Shown: positions 51,341 through 60,845, counted from the first letter of the stretch. The stretch: DNA of 61,109 nt from Chitinophagaceae bacterium (GCA_025449935.1 JANWIJ010000036.1:1-61109); one strand, 5' to 3'. The notes: generated from the sequence alone by a model not told the origin. Numbers and translations: made by a program.

Positions 51341-53245
51341 ATGCAGAATGCTTTACAAATAGTTTACCTGATACCACTGCTTCCATTCATAGGGTTTTTA
51401 ATCAATGGTCTGGGTAGAAACCATTTATCCAAATCAATGATAAGCCTGGTGGGTTGCGGTACCATCTTCGCATCACTGGTCCTGAGTGTTTGGGCATTTA
51501 TACAGGTAAAAAATGGGAACGCTGGCACTGTAACCTATTTTAATTTTATTTCAGTCGGTGACCTGACCATTCCATTTGCTTTCCAGGTTGACCAGCTTTC
51601 TGCTATTTTTCTCCTCATTATTACCGGGGTAGGTTTCCTGATTCATGTGTATTCCACGGCTTATATGCACAGCGAGAACAGCCCGCATTTTGGAAGGTAT
51701 TTCTCGTTCCTCAATCTCTTTGTGTTTTCGATGCTGTTGCTCGTCATGGGTGCTAACTATGTCATCATGTTTATCGGGTGGGAAGGTGTAGGGCTCTGTT
51801 CTTATTTGCTGATTGGTTACTGGTTTAGAAAACAGGAGTATAACCAGGCAGCCAATAAGGCTTTTGTTATGAACCGGATTGGCGACCTGGCTTTTTTGAT
51901 CGCTATTTTCTGGATCATATCCAGGGTTGGGGGCGTAAACTTTGCTGATGTATTTGCGGTAGCGAAAGGGGAAGTGTTGCACCGGGGGTTTTCGGAAACG
52001 GATATAACAGTTGTTACATTATTATTATTCATAGGGGCTACCGGTAAGAGCGCCCAGATTCCACTTTATACCTGGTTGCCGGATGCCATGGCCGGGCCAA
52101 CACCGGTCTCAGCGCTGATCCACGCTGCTACCATGGTTACAGCGGGAATATATATGATTGCAAGAAGCAATATTTTGTATTCAATGTCACCTGTAGCGAT
52201 GAATGTGGTGGCCATAGTTGGATTGGCAACAGCTCTCCTGGCGGCAACGATAGCACTAAAGCAAAACGACATAAAAAAAGTGCTGGCATATTCCACCGTC
52301 AGCCAGCTGGGATTTATGTTCCTGGCCCTAGGAACGGGAGCCTATGTGGCTGCTGTGTTTCACGTAATGACCCATGCTTTTTTCAAAGCCCTGTTATTCC
52401 TGGGCAGCGGAAGTGTGATTCACGCGATGGGTGGTGAACAGGACATCCGCAATATGGGAGGGTTAAGCAGGAAATTAAAGATCACCTATATCACTTTCCT
52501 CGTTGGATGTATTGCCATCGCGGGTATTCCCCCTTTGAGCGGGTTCTTCTCTAAAGATGCCATCCTGCTGAGCGCATTTACCCATAATAAAATAATGTAT
52601 GGCATTGCCTTGTTCACGGCCATGCTCACGGCCTTCTATATGTTCAGGTTACTCTTCCTTACTTTTTCAGGCAAATTCAGGGGTTCACAGGAGCAGGAAC
52701 ATCACCTGCATGAGAGCCCTGCAGCAATGACGATTCCATTAATTATTCTTGCTGTCCTTTCAATTATAGGTGGTTTTGTCGGGATCCCTGAGATCTTTGT
52801 GCACGGCGGGGATAAACTGACCGCGTTCCTGTCGCCGGTGATACCGCAACAGCCCGCTCATATAGTTTCGCATTCCACTGAATATTTTTTAATGGCCTTA
52901 TCAACCGGGCTGATGATCGCCATGATCATCTTCGCATGGATAAAGTTCAGGAATTACCGGCGAAGCGAAGCGGCAGGATTCGGTAAAGTGCTTGAGAATA
53001 AATGGTACGTGGATGAGTTGTTTGAGAAAATAATCGTACAGCCATTGCATAAACTGGGCGGTTTTCTGAAATCAACAATCGAGAATTCCGTCATTGACGG
53101 GCTTGTAAATGGTGTGGGTAAAGTGGTTAATTATGGAAGCCGCCAGTTCCGGTTGCTTCAAAGCGGGCAGGTGGGAAACTATGTGCTGTTGATGGTTGCC
53201 AGCATGGTCTTGATTTTTGCGATACAATTCTTTTTGAGAAAATAA
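51341..53245 (+). CDS. nuoL: NADH-quinone oxidoreductase subunit L
   Basis: 634 aa, the distal antiporter-like proton pump with about 16 helices and the long lateral helix near the C-terminus. Conserved parts: FIGWEGVGLCSYLLIGYWF (glutamate of the proton path), WLPDAMAGPTPVSALIHAAT, and DIKKVLAYSTVSQLGFMF. Length is normal. Its stop is one base from nuoM. Confidence 0.96.
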   Translation: MQNALQIVYLIPLLPFIGFLINGLGRNHLSKSMISLVGCGTIFASLVLSVWAFIQVKNGNAGTVTYFNFISVGDLTIPFAFQVDQLSAIFLLIITGVGFLIHVYSTAYMHSENSPHFGRYFSFLNLFVFSMLLLVMGANYVIMFIGWEGVGLCSYLLIGYWFRKQEYNQAANKAFVMNRIGDLAFLIAIFWIISRVGGVNFADVFAVAKGEVLHRGFSETDITVVTLLLFIGATGKSAQIPLYTWLPDAMAGPTPVSALIHAATMVTAGIYMIARSNILYSMSPVAMNVVAIVGLATALLAATIALKQNDIKKVLAYSTVSQLGFMFLALGTGAYVAAVFHVMTHAFFKALLFLGSGSVIHAMGGEQDIRNMGGLSRKLKITYITFLVGCIAIAGIPPLSGFFSKDAILLSAFTHNKIMYGIALFTAMLTAFYMFRLLFLTFSGKFRGSQEQEHHLHESPAAMTIPLIILAVLSIIGGFVGIPEIFVHGGDKLTAFLSPVIPQQPAHIVSHSTEYFLMALSTGLMIAMIIFAWIKFRNYRRSEAAGFGKVLENKWYVDELFEKIIVQPLHKLGGFLKSTIENSVIDGLVNGVGKVVNYGSRQFRLLQSGQVGNYVLLMVASMVLIFAIQFFLRK

Positions 53246-53246
53246 T

Positions 53247-54719
53247 ATGATTCCTGTTTTACTGATACTGATTCCTTTGTTGACCGGGCTGGTTACTTTC
53301 TTCATCAAAGATGAAAAGATGGCCCGTGCCTGGTCTTTAATTACTTCGGTGGGTACGCTGGCTGTTTCAGTAGCAGGCATCACTGTGTTCAAGGACCCCG
53401 GCAACCTGCAGCGCCAGTATGAATGGATGCAGCAACTTGGAAGCAGTTTTTCCGTTAAAATAGACGGAATGGGGCAGGTGCTTTGCCTGCTGACAGCTAT
53501 TGCTTACCCCCTGATCTTTATTGGAACATGGAAAACCCAGTATAAGAAAGCCGGTAATTTCTTTGCACTGATGTTGCTGGCCCAGGCAGGCTTAATGGGA
53601 GTGTTTGTGGCGATGGATGCCCTGCTGTTCTACTTTTTCTGGGAGCTGGCCCTGATTCCAATGTATTTTCTTTGTTCCCAGTGGGGTGGAGAAAAAAGAA
53701 TCCGCGTAACATTTAAATTTTTTATTTATACATTTCTGGGTTCGGTATTAATGCTGATTGGAATTATATACCTGCAATCACAAACCCCGGATCATTCATT
53801 CAGTATTAAGTCTTTCTATGAACTGGAACTAAGCAACGAGACTCAATCCTGGATATTCTGGCTCTTTTTTGTGGCGTTTGCCATTAAGATGCCTGTTTTT
53901 CCATTCCATACCTGGCAACCGGATACCTACGAACAATCCCCGACAGCCACCACGATGGTATTAAGCGGAATCATGGTTAAAATGGGTTTGCTGGGAGTGC
54001 TCCGCTGGTTATTTCCTGTTTTACCGGCCGCTGCCTATGGATGGGGGAATGTGGTGATGACATTATCCGTGGCCGGAATTGTTTATGCATCGCTTATTGC
54101 GATCCGCCAGGATGATATAAAACGATTAGTGGCCTATTCGTCTATTGCACATATAGGATTGATGTGCGCTGCTATTTTTAGTGAAAACAAGAGCGGTATG
54201 CAGGGAGTCATGCTGCAGATGTTCAATCACGGGATCAATATCATTGGGCTGTGGATCATCGTAGAAATAATTGAACGCCGGTTTGGCACGCGGAAAATGT
54301 CGGAGTTGGGAGGGCTGGCACAAAAAGCACCTGCCATGGCTGTTTTTTTTGTCATTATCGCATTAGCCAATATTGCACTCCCGCTTACCAACGCATTTCC
54401 GGGCGAATTCCTGATGTTCAATGGAATTTTGAATTCAAGATCATCTTTCTACCTGCTTTTTACCATTTTCGCCGGTTTGGGAATTATACTCGGTGCTGTT
54501 TACACATTGAATATGATCCGGAAAATTTTCTATGGGGAAGTCAATGCCGTGACCGGGGCAGCAATGGATTTGCAATGGAATGAGAAAATTGCATTGGGAA
54601 TTATTGTAGCGCTGATATTTTGTATAGGTGTATACCCGCAGGTGTTACTGAATATGACCGATGAGATTTCCCAGGCCATTATAAATAAAAGACACGTTCT
54701 GGAAGCAATAAGTAAGTAA
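53247..54719 (+). CDS. nuoM: NADH-quinone oxidoreductase subunit M
   Basis: 490 aa, 14-helix antiporter-like pump. Key motifs: FYFFWELALIPMYFL, FPFHTWQPDTYEQSPTATTM, DIKRLVAYSSIAHIGLM and ALANIALPLTNAFPGEFLMF. One base separates it from nuoL and from nuoN, so all three are translated in close coupling. Confidence 0.96.
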   Translation: MIPVLLILIPLLTGLVTFFIKDEKMARAWSLITSVGTLAVSVAGITVFKDPGNLQRQYEWMQQLGSSFSVKIDGMGQVLCLLTAIAYPLIFIGTWKTQYKKAGNFFALMLLAQAGLMGVFVAMDALLFYFFWELALIPMYFLCSQWGGEKRIRVTFKFFIYTFLGSVLMLIGIIYLQSQTPDHSFSIKSFYELELSNETQSWIFWLFFVAFAIKMPVFPFHTWQPDTYEQSPTATTMVLSGIMVKMGLLGVLRWLFPVLPAAAYGWGNVVMTLSVAGIVYASLIAIRQDDIKRLVAYSSIAHIGLMCAAIFSENKSGMQGVMLQMFNHGINIIGLWIIVEIIERRFGTRKMSELGGLAQKAPAMAVFFVIIALANIALPLTNAFPGEFLMFNGILNSRSSFYLLFTIFAGLGIILGAVYTLNMIRKIFYGEVNAVTGAAMDLQWNEKIALGIIVALIFCIGVYPQVLLNMTDEISQAIINKRHVLEAISK

Positions 54720-54720
54720 T

Positions 54721-56094
54721 ATGAATGTATTAATCATATCTGCTGTTTTGGGTGTTGTCATGATGTTCAGTAGCTTCTTGCTGAAGCAAAATAGCACTAT
54801 ACGCAACCTGGCTATTGCGGGCATTGGCTTACTGTTCGTGGTGAATGCGTTGGAAATAGGGGGAACTGTTTTTTTTAAGGTCAACGTACACGGCATGATC
54901 CTGTTTGACCGGTTTGCCTTATTGTTCAACGCCATTGCGCTGTTATCTACTTTCCTGTACCTGGTCCTTTCTGCGAGGGATATGGAAAAAGTCGGGGTGA
55001 ATTATGCAGAATATTTTGCGCTCATCTTTTTTATTCTTTGCGGCATTACCCTTGTATCTTCTTTTAAATCATTTCTTATTCTTTTTCTTGGCATTGAAAT
55101 CATCACCATTCCACTTTATATCCTGACCGGGAGTGACAAGCGCAACCTGAAAAGTAATGAGGCATCCCTTAAATATTTTTTGCTGGGAACTTTTTCTACG
55201 GGTCTTATGCTGATGGGTATTGCCCTCCTGTATGGGGCCAGGGGAACATTCAGTACAACCTTCGTGGATGTAATCGAAGTAAAACCATCACCGCTGCTGG
55301 TCACCGGGATGATCCTCCTGTTATTTTCCATGTCATTTAAAGTTTCAGCGGCCCCTTTTCATTTCTGGACACCGGATGTTTATGACGGAGCCCCGACAGT
55401 TTTCACTTCTTTTATGGCAACCATTGTGAAAGCCGCTGTCTTTATCGCATTCATTCGTTTGTTTGACGATTCTTTTGAAAAGCTACAGCCCCAATGGCGG
55501 CTTTTGATAGGCATTATTACAGCGGCCACTCTTTTTATCGGGAATATTACGGCTGTTTTCCAGCAAAGTGTCAAACGAATGCTGGCTTATTCAAGTATTG
55601 CCCAGGCAGGATTTATGATGATGGCTGTATTCGCCATGAATAATGATGCAAAAGAAGGCTTATTGATATATACTGCGGCCTATAGCTTTGCAACGATCGG
55701 CATCTTTGCCGTGCTGGCAAAAATGCCCGATTATACATTTGATGGATTCAATGGCCTATCCCGAAAACAACCGTTAGTAGCGGGGACGTTAACCATTTTC
55801 CTGCTATCCCTTGCGGGTATACCGCTGACAGCCGGATTCCTTGCCAAATTCTACATGCTGAAAGCAGCGATGGCTACACCCGGCAGCCTGTGGCTGGTGA
55901 TTTTTGCAGTGCTGATGGCCGCCGTGAGTGTTTATTATTATTTCCGGATCATCCAGGCCATGTATTTTAAAGAAGGTGATGCGTCGTTAATTACGGTTTC
56001 CATGGTCTTCAAACAAACCCTGGTCCTCCTGACCATACTCATCGTGCTGCTGGGCATCTTCCCTAACCTTTTGCTTACCTGGTATTATTTCTGA
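54721..56094 (+). CDS. nuoN: NADH-quinone oxidoreductase subunit N
   Basis: 457 aa, third antiporter-like pump with 13-14 helices. Motifs: LFLGIEIITIPLYILTG, FHFWTPDVYDGAPTVFTSF and VKRMLAYSSIAQAGFMM. Last subunit gene of the operon; the set nuoA-N is complete. A permease gene follows 62 nt later. Confidence 0.96.
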   Translation: MNVLIISAVLGVVMMFSSFLLKQNSTIRNLAIAGIGLLFVVNALEIGGTVFFKVNVHGMILFDRFALLFNAIALLSTFLYLVLSARDMEKVGVNYAEYFALIFFILCGITLVSSFKSFLILFLGIEIITIPLYILTGSDKRNLKSNEASLKYFLLGTFSTGLMLMGIALLYGARGTFSTTFVDVIEVKPSPLLVTGMILLLFSMSFKVSAAPFHFWTPDVYDGAPTVFTSFMATIVKAAVFIAFIRLFDDSFEKLQPQWRLLIGIITAATLFIGNITAVFQQSVKRMLAYSSIAQAGFMMMAVFAMNNDAKEGLLIYTAAYSFATIGIFAVLAKMPDYTFDGFNGLSRKQPLVAGTLTIFLLSLAGIPLTAGFLAKFYMLKAAMATPGSLWLVIFAVLMAAVSVYYYFRIIQAMYFKEGDASLITVSMVFKQTLVLLTILIVLLGIFPNLLLTWYYF

Positions 56095-56156
56095 GATTAC
56101 CGTTTATACTGAATTGATTTTTGCTTGTGACGGTTTGCTTAATTTCGGTCCGGGTT

Positions 56157-57434
56157 ATGAATTTCCGGGATATTTTTTCACTGGCTTTCCGCACCGTGCG
56201 CAGCAATAAGCTGCGGACAGGTCTCACTATCGCCATCATTGCTTTTGGTATCATGGCGCTGGTAGGTATCATTACTGCCATTAAAGCCATGAACCAGAAA
56301 TTCACGGAGAGTTTTTCTACCATGGGTGCCAATGCTTTCACCATCCGGTATAAAGAAAGAAATATTCGTTTCGGCGGGGGAAACAATGATGATATTAAAC
56401 TTTCCAAAAAGGGAAAAAGAAAAGAGAAAAAATCAAACCTCGGGAAAATAATTACCAAGGAAGAAGCTGAACTTTTTGTGAAGAGATATGATTTCCCTTC
56501 GGTCAGGAGCGTTTCTCTTTTTGGCAGCCGCAATAATATTGCTTCGCATGAAACCCGGAAGACCAGCCCGAATGTCATGATTTTTGGAGGAGATGAGAAT
56601 TATCTTTTACTCAACGGGTTTACCCTGCAGTATGGAAGGAATTTCAACAGGATGGATGTTCAAACGGGAAGAAATGTCTGCATCCTGGGATACGATGTTG
56701 CCAAAAAATTATTTAAAGAAGGGATAGAAAGGGCGGTGAATGCCATTATCCGGATTAACAATGTTCCCTACAGGGTATTGGGAGTTTTGGAGAGCCGCGG
56801 TTCCACTTTTGGTTTCAGCCGTGATAATGTTATTCTCAGCACGTATAATAATGTAGACAGGAATTTCTCCGCTGGCTTTTCCTTTGTGATTGCTGTCATG
56901 ACCAATGACCTGATCAAAGTAAATGAGGCCATGGGCGAGGCGGAAGGGATTTTCAGACCGGTGCGTAAACTGAATACGACGGAGGAAAATAACTTCGTAC
57001 TTGACCGGAGTGACAGCATAGCCGAAAAAGCGATGAACAGTCTCCGGTTCCTGACTATTTCGGCAACCGTAATCGGGCTGATAACATTGATCGGGGCAGC
57101 TATTGGCCTGATGAATATAATGCTGGTGTCTGTTTCAGAGAGAACCCGGGAAGTAGGTCTTGTAAAAGCAATCGGCGGAAAAAGCAAGATGGTCAGCCGG
57201 CAATTTTTGCTGGAAGCAATTATAATAAGTGTATTGGGTGCATTATTTGGAATAGTTCTTGGAATACTGGTGGGGAACCTTTTTTCCATGGTACTTGATA
57301 CCGGTTTTGTAATTCCCTGGAATTGGGTTTTATATGGTATTATTATCTGTACGATTGTGGGGTTACTGGCCGGTTTATACCCCGCATGGAAGGCGGGGAA
57401 ACTCAATCCAATTGAGGCATTACGGTATGAATAA
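56157..57434 (+). CDS. MacB/FtsX-type ABC transporter permease
   Basis: 425 aa from the ATG at 56157 (MNFRDIFSLAFRTVRSNKLR); the TTG at 56121 is unlikely. Helix 1 (about 20-40), a periplasmic MacB-core domain (about 45-290), then three C-terminal helices (about 305-330, 350-375, 390-412) with LGALFGIVLGILVGNLF and the final YPAWKAGKLNPIEALRYE, the family end. A basic insert, KKGKRKEKK, lies near residue 80. The cognate ATPase is not adjacent, so it is an orphan here. Substrate unknown; lipoprotein or peptide export are the usual roles. Confidence 0.9.
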   Translation: MNFRDIFSLAFRTVRSNKLRTGLTIAIIAFGIMALVGIITAIKAMNQKFTESFSTMGANAFTIRYKERNIRFGGGNNDDIKLSKKGKRKEKKSNLGKIITKEEAELFVKRYDFPSVRSVSLFGSRNNIASHETRKTSPNVMIFGGDENYLLLNGFTLQYGRNFNRMDVQTGRNVCILGYDVAKKLFKEGIERAVNAIIRINNVPYRVLGVLESRGSTFGFSRDNVILSTYNNVDRNFSAGFSFVIAVMTNDLIKVNEAMGEAEGIFRPVRKLNTTEENNFVLDRSDSIAEKAMNSLRFLTISATVIGLITLIGAAIGLMNIMLVSVSERTREVGLVKAIGGKSKMVSRQFLLEAIIISVLGALFGIVLGILVGNLFSMVLDTGFVIPWNWVLYGIIICTIVGLLAGLYPAWKAGKLNPIEALRYE

Positions 57435-57439
57435 AAGGT

Positions 57440-57459
57440 CCCCATCCTGGGGTATTTTT
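57440..57459 (+). terminator. Terminator after the permease gene
   Basis: CCCCA / TGGGG form a 5-bp stem with a 3-nt loop followed by TATTTTTC, 6 nt after the stop. Short but well placed; it could also end the nuo transcript. Confidence 0.6.
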
Positions 57460-57552
57460 CGCTTCTGTGGGTTGGGAATGAAATTCTTATCAAATTATTT
57501 ATCAGAGAGTTGTTCCGTTTAAAAAAATCCTTAACTTGAAGCCCCTACCTGT

Positions 57553-57620
57553 AACAAGGAAGGGAACAAGGACATTTATTACTAAACTTTTTTCTTAGCA
57601 TTGTAATCCTTAAACAAGGA
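57553..57620 (+). repeat. Three AACAAGGA words upstream of exbB
   Basis: AACAAGGA occurs at 57553-57560, 57565-57572 and 57613-57620. The third is part of the hairpin at 57604-57623. Spacings are 12 and 48 bp (near whole turns or multiples of 12), which is compatible with a repeated regulator site, though chance is possible. Confidence 0.45.
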
Positions 57621-57623
57621 TTA
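57604..57623 (+). promoter_or_regulatory. Leader hairpin or operator before exbB
   Basis: TAATCCTT-AAAC-AAGGATTA is a perfect 8-bp inverted repeat with a 4-nt loop, 33 nt before the exbB start. Without a U-run it is more likely an operator or an mRNA-stability hairpin than a terminator. Confidence 0.5.
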
Positions 57624-57656
57624 GTATCTAACAATTAAAATTTAAAAACTAAGACC

Positions 57657-58511
57657 ATGGCAGAGATTAAACCAACTGCATCAGTTAAGGCAACTTCAGT
57701 TCAGGCCAAAAAAAGCAGTAATGCTATTTCATGGATTGCTCCCATCTTTTGTATAATAGCAGGGTATGCTATTTGGCGTTTTATTCTGGGAAGCGCGGAC
57801 GGATTTAATGAACCTTCCAAAGAGGGTGGTTTTTGGCCGAAGCACCACAAACCCAAAGACTCCCTGCACGGAATCTACGAGGGTGGAATCATTGTTCCCC
57901 TGCTTATCGGTATGTTGCTGATCGTAATTACTTTTTCCATTGAAAGGTTTCTTACTATCCGTAAAGCATTAGGCAATGGTTCAATTTCTGATTTTATCCG
58001 TAAGGTGCAGTATCATCTTGCCAACCGGAATGTAGATGCGGCCCTGGGTGAATGTGACCGCCAGCGTGGTTCAGTTGGGAACGTTATGAAAGCCGGTCTC
58101 CGCCGTTATAAAGAAATGATCAGTGAAGGAGGGTTGGATACGGAGCAAAAAGTTATCGCCATACAAAAAGAAGTAGAAGAAGCCACGGCTCTTGAATTGC
58201 CCATGCTTCAAAAAAATCTTGTATTTCTTTCCACGATTACATCGGTAGGTACCCTGGTCGCCCTCCTGGGTACGGTATTGGGTATGATCAGATCCTTCGC
58301 GGCACTGGGTGAGGAAGGTGGCGCCGGCGCTGCAGGTGACCTGGCCGTAGGTATTTCTGAGGCCCTGTATAATACGGCATTAGGTATCGGTACCTCGGCC
58401 CTGGCCCTGATTATGTACAACATTTTTACGACCAAGATCGATTCTATTACCTATGGTATTGATGAATCAGGTTTCACCCTTACACAAAGCTTTGCTTCCC
58501 TGTATAAATAA
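57657..58511 (+). CDS. exbB: ExbB/TolQ/MotA-family proton channel
   Basis: 284 aa. Builds the pentameric proton channel that powers TonB. A variable N-terminal part with one helix (about 23-45) precedes the MotA/TolQ domain: GIIVPLLIGMLLIVITFSIE (helix), the cytoplasmic helical region (about 105-180, with GDL-like acidic and basic residues), and the late helices LVFLSTITSVGTLVALLGTVL and ISEALYNTALGIGTSALAL, both diagnostic. First gene of exbB-exbD-exbD-tonB. Confidence 0.94.
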   Translation: MAEIKPTASVKATSVQAKKSSNAISWIAPIFCIIAGYAIWRFILGSADGFNEPSKEGGFWPKHHKPKDSLHGIYEGGIIVPLLIGMLLIVITFSIERFLTIRKALGNGSISDFIRKVQYHLANRNVDAALGECDRQRGSVGNVMKAGLRRYKEMISEGGLDTEQKVIAIQKEVEEATALELPMLQKNLVFLSTITSVGTLVALLGTVLGMIRSFAALGEEGGAGAAGDLAVGISEALYNTALGIGTSALALIMYNIFTTKIDSITYGIDESGFTLTQSFASLYK

Positions 58512-58580
58512 GCCGGGAAAAGCAGGTTTTTTGTATGGATTTTGGAAACATTTTCATCTCAATTCTAAATTATTGTAAAA

Positions 58581-59234
58581 ATGCCCAGTGTTAAAATAGC
58601 GAAAAAGAGCACGGATACGGATATGACCCCTTTTGTGGACATAGCCTTCCTTATTCTTTCGTTTTTCATCATGGCGACCAAGTTCAAGCCACCTGAACCG
58701 GTAGAGATAAAAACACCCGGATCTGTGCTGTCGCAAAAACTACCCGAGAGCAATGCGGTGATGATTACTGTGGATTCTTCCAACCGGGTTTTCTTTTCTG
58801 TATTATCTGATAAGGATAAAACCAAATATGACCTGATCATACAGGGAATTAATTCCAGCCAGAATCTCGGGTTGACCCCGGCCGAAATGAGCAATTTCAA
58901 GCAAACCTATGCGGTAGGCGTTCCTTTCGGAGGATTGAAACAATTGCTGGGTACAGCTGCCGCCGACCAGGGTAGATTGAAACAGACCGGCATTCCCGTC
59001 CTGGATTCTGCCAACAATCAGTTATACTGGTGGATCGCGGAATCAAAAAAAGCCTTTGGAGGCGAAGAATTAAAGTTCCTGATAAAGGGTGACGGCCAGT
59101 CTAAATACCCCACTTTTGAAGCAGTCGTGAGCGCTTTAAAAAGGAATGAAGAGTTTAAATATAACCTGGTAACATCATTGGATGATGTGCCGGCTGGCTC
59201 AGATTTTGACAAAATGAATAAGCGAATTAAATAA
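58581..59234 (+). CDS. exbD: ExbD/TolR-family protein, copy 1
   Basis: 217 aa, longer than E. coli ExbD (141 aa). The single N-terminal helix holds the conserved proton-carrying Asp in DMTPFVDIAFLILSFFIM. The periplasmic domain (about 45-217) is enlarged by an insert of about 60 residues (TPAEMSNFKQTYAVG to AAADQGRLKQTG region). Located between exbB and a second exbD. Partner of ExbB in energising TonB. Confidence 0.92.
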   Translation: MPSVKIAKKSTDTDMTPFVDIAFLILSFFIMATKFKPPEPVEIKTPGSVLSQKLPESNAVMITVDSSNRVFFSVLSDKDKTKYDLIIQGINSSQNLGLTPAEMSNFKQTYAVGVPFGGLKQLLGTAAADQGRLKQTGIPVLDSANNQLYWWIAESKKAFGGEELKFLIKGDGQSKYPTFEAVVSALKRNEEFKYNLVTSLDDVPAGSDFDKMNKRIK

Positions 59235-59263
59235 GTAGCTTTTAACAATCTAAAAACAGAATT

Positions 59264-59905
59264 ATGGCAAGTATAGATAGCGGCGGGGAAGGCGGTGGTG
59301 GGCATAAAAAAGGCCCGGGAGTAAAGAAAGCAAAAAAACTCTCTACCCGTGTGGATATGACCCCCATGGTTGACCTGGGTTTCCTGCTGATAACTTTTTT
59401 CGTTTTTACTGCAACGATGACTACCCCTACCACGCTTGACCTTAATATGCCGAAGGATATCAAGGATGAAAAAGAACAAACCGAAGCAAAGGAATCAGGT
59501 GTGCTTACTATCATGCTGGGAAAAGGCAACCAGGTGTATTATTATGAGGGTAAGCTGACCGTCGATGCAAGCGGTAATAACTTCAAGCAAACTACTTTTA
59601 AAGGTATCCGTGATGTTATTATTAATAAGAAAAAGGATGTAATCAGCCGGCATGTACATGATGAAACCTGCAAAAAGACCCAGGAAAAATCCAAGGATAA
59701 AAAAGATCCTTTATGGGAAGATGCCTGTAAAGACAGGGATTTTATAGTTGTTATTAAACCGGATACAGAGGCTACCTATAGAAATACCGTGGATATCCTG
59801 GACGAAATGACCATCAACCAGGTCAGAACCTATGCCATGGTAAAAATCCTGGACCAGGAAGTAGAATTAATTAAAGCCACCGAGGCCACAAACAACGTAA
59901 AATAA
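59264..59905 (+). CDS. exbD: ExbD/TolR-family protein, copy 2
   Basis: 213 aa. A Gly/Lys-rich cytoplasmic N-terminus (1-30) precedes the helix with the conserved Asp (VDMTPMVDLGFLLITFFVF). The periplasmic domain has an extra Lys-rich loop with two cysteines (HDETCKKTQEK, LWEDACKD) that could form a disulfide. Two differing ExbD subunits next to one ExbB is common in Bacteroidota. It lies 29 nt after copy 1 and 58 nt before tonB. Confidence 0.92.
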   Translation: MASIDSGGEGGGGHKKGPGVKKAKKLSTRVDMTPMVDLGFLLITFFVFTATMTTPTTLDLNMPKDIKDEKEQTEAKESGVLTIMLGKGNQVYYYEGKLTVDASGNNFKQTTFKGIRDVIINKKKDVISRHVHDETCKKTQEKSKDKKDPLWEDACKDRDFIVVIKPDTEATYRNTVDILDEMTINQVRTYAMVKILDQEVELIKATEATNNVK

Positions 59906-59963
59906 AGCTGTGTTGTTTTATGGAATTAATCTGTAGTCTGCATCTAATAAAAAACACAAAGTA

Positions 59964-60791
59964 ATGGAAGCCAATAAAATACTATCAGCCGATATTCTTG
60001 ACCTGATTTTTGAGAACAAGAATAAAGACTATGGCGCTTATGAACTCAGGAAGACTTATAACCGCCGCATTACCCGTGCCCTCGTCATTACTGCCTCTAT
60101 TGCTATCCTGGCATTACTGGGTTCGGTGTTAGCCAGTACGCTTGACGCGAATAAAAAGAATACGATCAAGCAACAGGAAATTAACCTGGCGGATATTAAG
60201 CAGGAAGAACCAAAAGTGATTCCACCCCCGCCTCCCCCGCCCCCTAAAGTGGAGCCCCCTAAAGTGGAGATGAAACAGTTTACTCCGCCTGTCATTAAGA
60301 AGGATGAAGAAGTGGAAAAACCACCCCCACCACAGGAAGAATTGAAAGAAGCCAAGATTGATGTAGTTAACCAGGAAGGTATCAAAGACCTGAATATACA
60401 GGTGCCGGTGGTTCCTGACCAGGGAAAACAGATCGTGGAAGTGAAAAAGGAAGACGATGAGAATAAGATTTTTGACAAAGTTGAGATTGAAGCAAGTTTC
60501 CCCGGTGGCGACAGCAAATGGCGCCAGTACCTGGAAAGAAATGCTAACGGACAGGTAGCCACAGACAATGGAGCGCCGGAAGGTACTTATACAACAGTTG
60601 TCCAGTTCGTAGTGGATAAGGAAGGAAATATCAGTGACGTAAGGTCTTTAACCAATCACGGTTATGGTATGGAAGAAGAAGCGATGCGGGTAATTAAAAA
60701 AGGACCAAAATGGAACCCGGCCGTTCAGAATGGCCGCCAGGTAAAAGCCTACCGCAAACAACCTATTACCTTCCAGGTGCAGGGCGAATAA
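59964..60791 (+). CDS. tonB: TonB-family energy transducer
   Basis: 275 aa. Transmits the ExbB-ExbD force to outer-membrane TonB-dependent (SusC-like) receptors. Cytoplasmic N-terminus (1-36), one helix (about 37-58), a proline-rich spacer (PPPPPPPPKVEPPKVE, then PPPPQEELK), and the C-terminal domain (about 185-275) with YTTVVQFVVDKEGNISDV and IKKGPKWNPAVQNGRQVKA, the latter being the usual TonB end. Length is typical. Last gene of the operon, followed by a strong terminator. Confidence 0.95.
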   Translation: MEANKILSADILDLIFENKNKDYGAYELRKTYNRRITRALVITASIAILALLGSVLASTLDANKKNTIKQQEINLADIKQEEPKVIPPPPPPPPKVEPPKVEMKQFTPPVIKKDEEVEKPPPPQEELKEAKIDVVNQEGIKDLNIQVPVVPDQGKQIVEVKKEDDENKIFDKVEIEASFPGGDSKWRQYLERNANGQVATDNGAPEGTYTTVVQFVVDKEGNISDVRSLTNHGYGMEEEAMRVIKKGPKWNPAVQNGRQVKAYRKQPITFQVQGE

Positions 60792-60813
60792 ACAAGACAT
60801 TAAAATAATATGG

Positions 60814-60845
60814 ATCCCCTCCGGTATTGGAGGGGATTTTTTTTG
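60814..60845 (+). terminator. Terminator of the exb-tonB operon
   Basis: ATCCCCTCC / GGAGGGGAT form a perfect 9-bp stem with a 6-nt loop, followed by a run of seven T. Confidence 0.92.

Noticed and set aside
56768-57493. 241-codon minus-strand frame inside the permease
   Set aside because: Antisense to a clear permease and to its terminator.
57604-57623. Rho-independent terminator before exbB
   Set aside because: The stem has no following U-run and no upstream gene on this strand close enough to need it.
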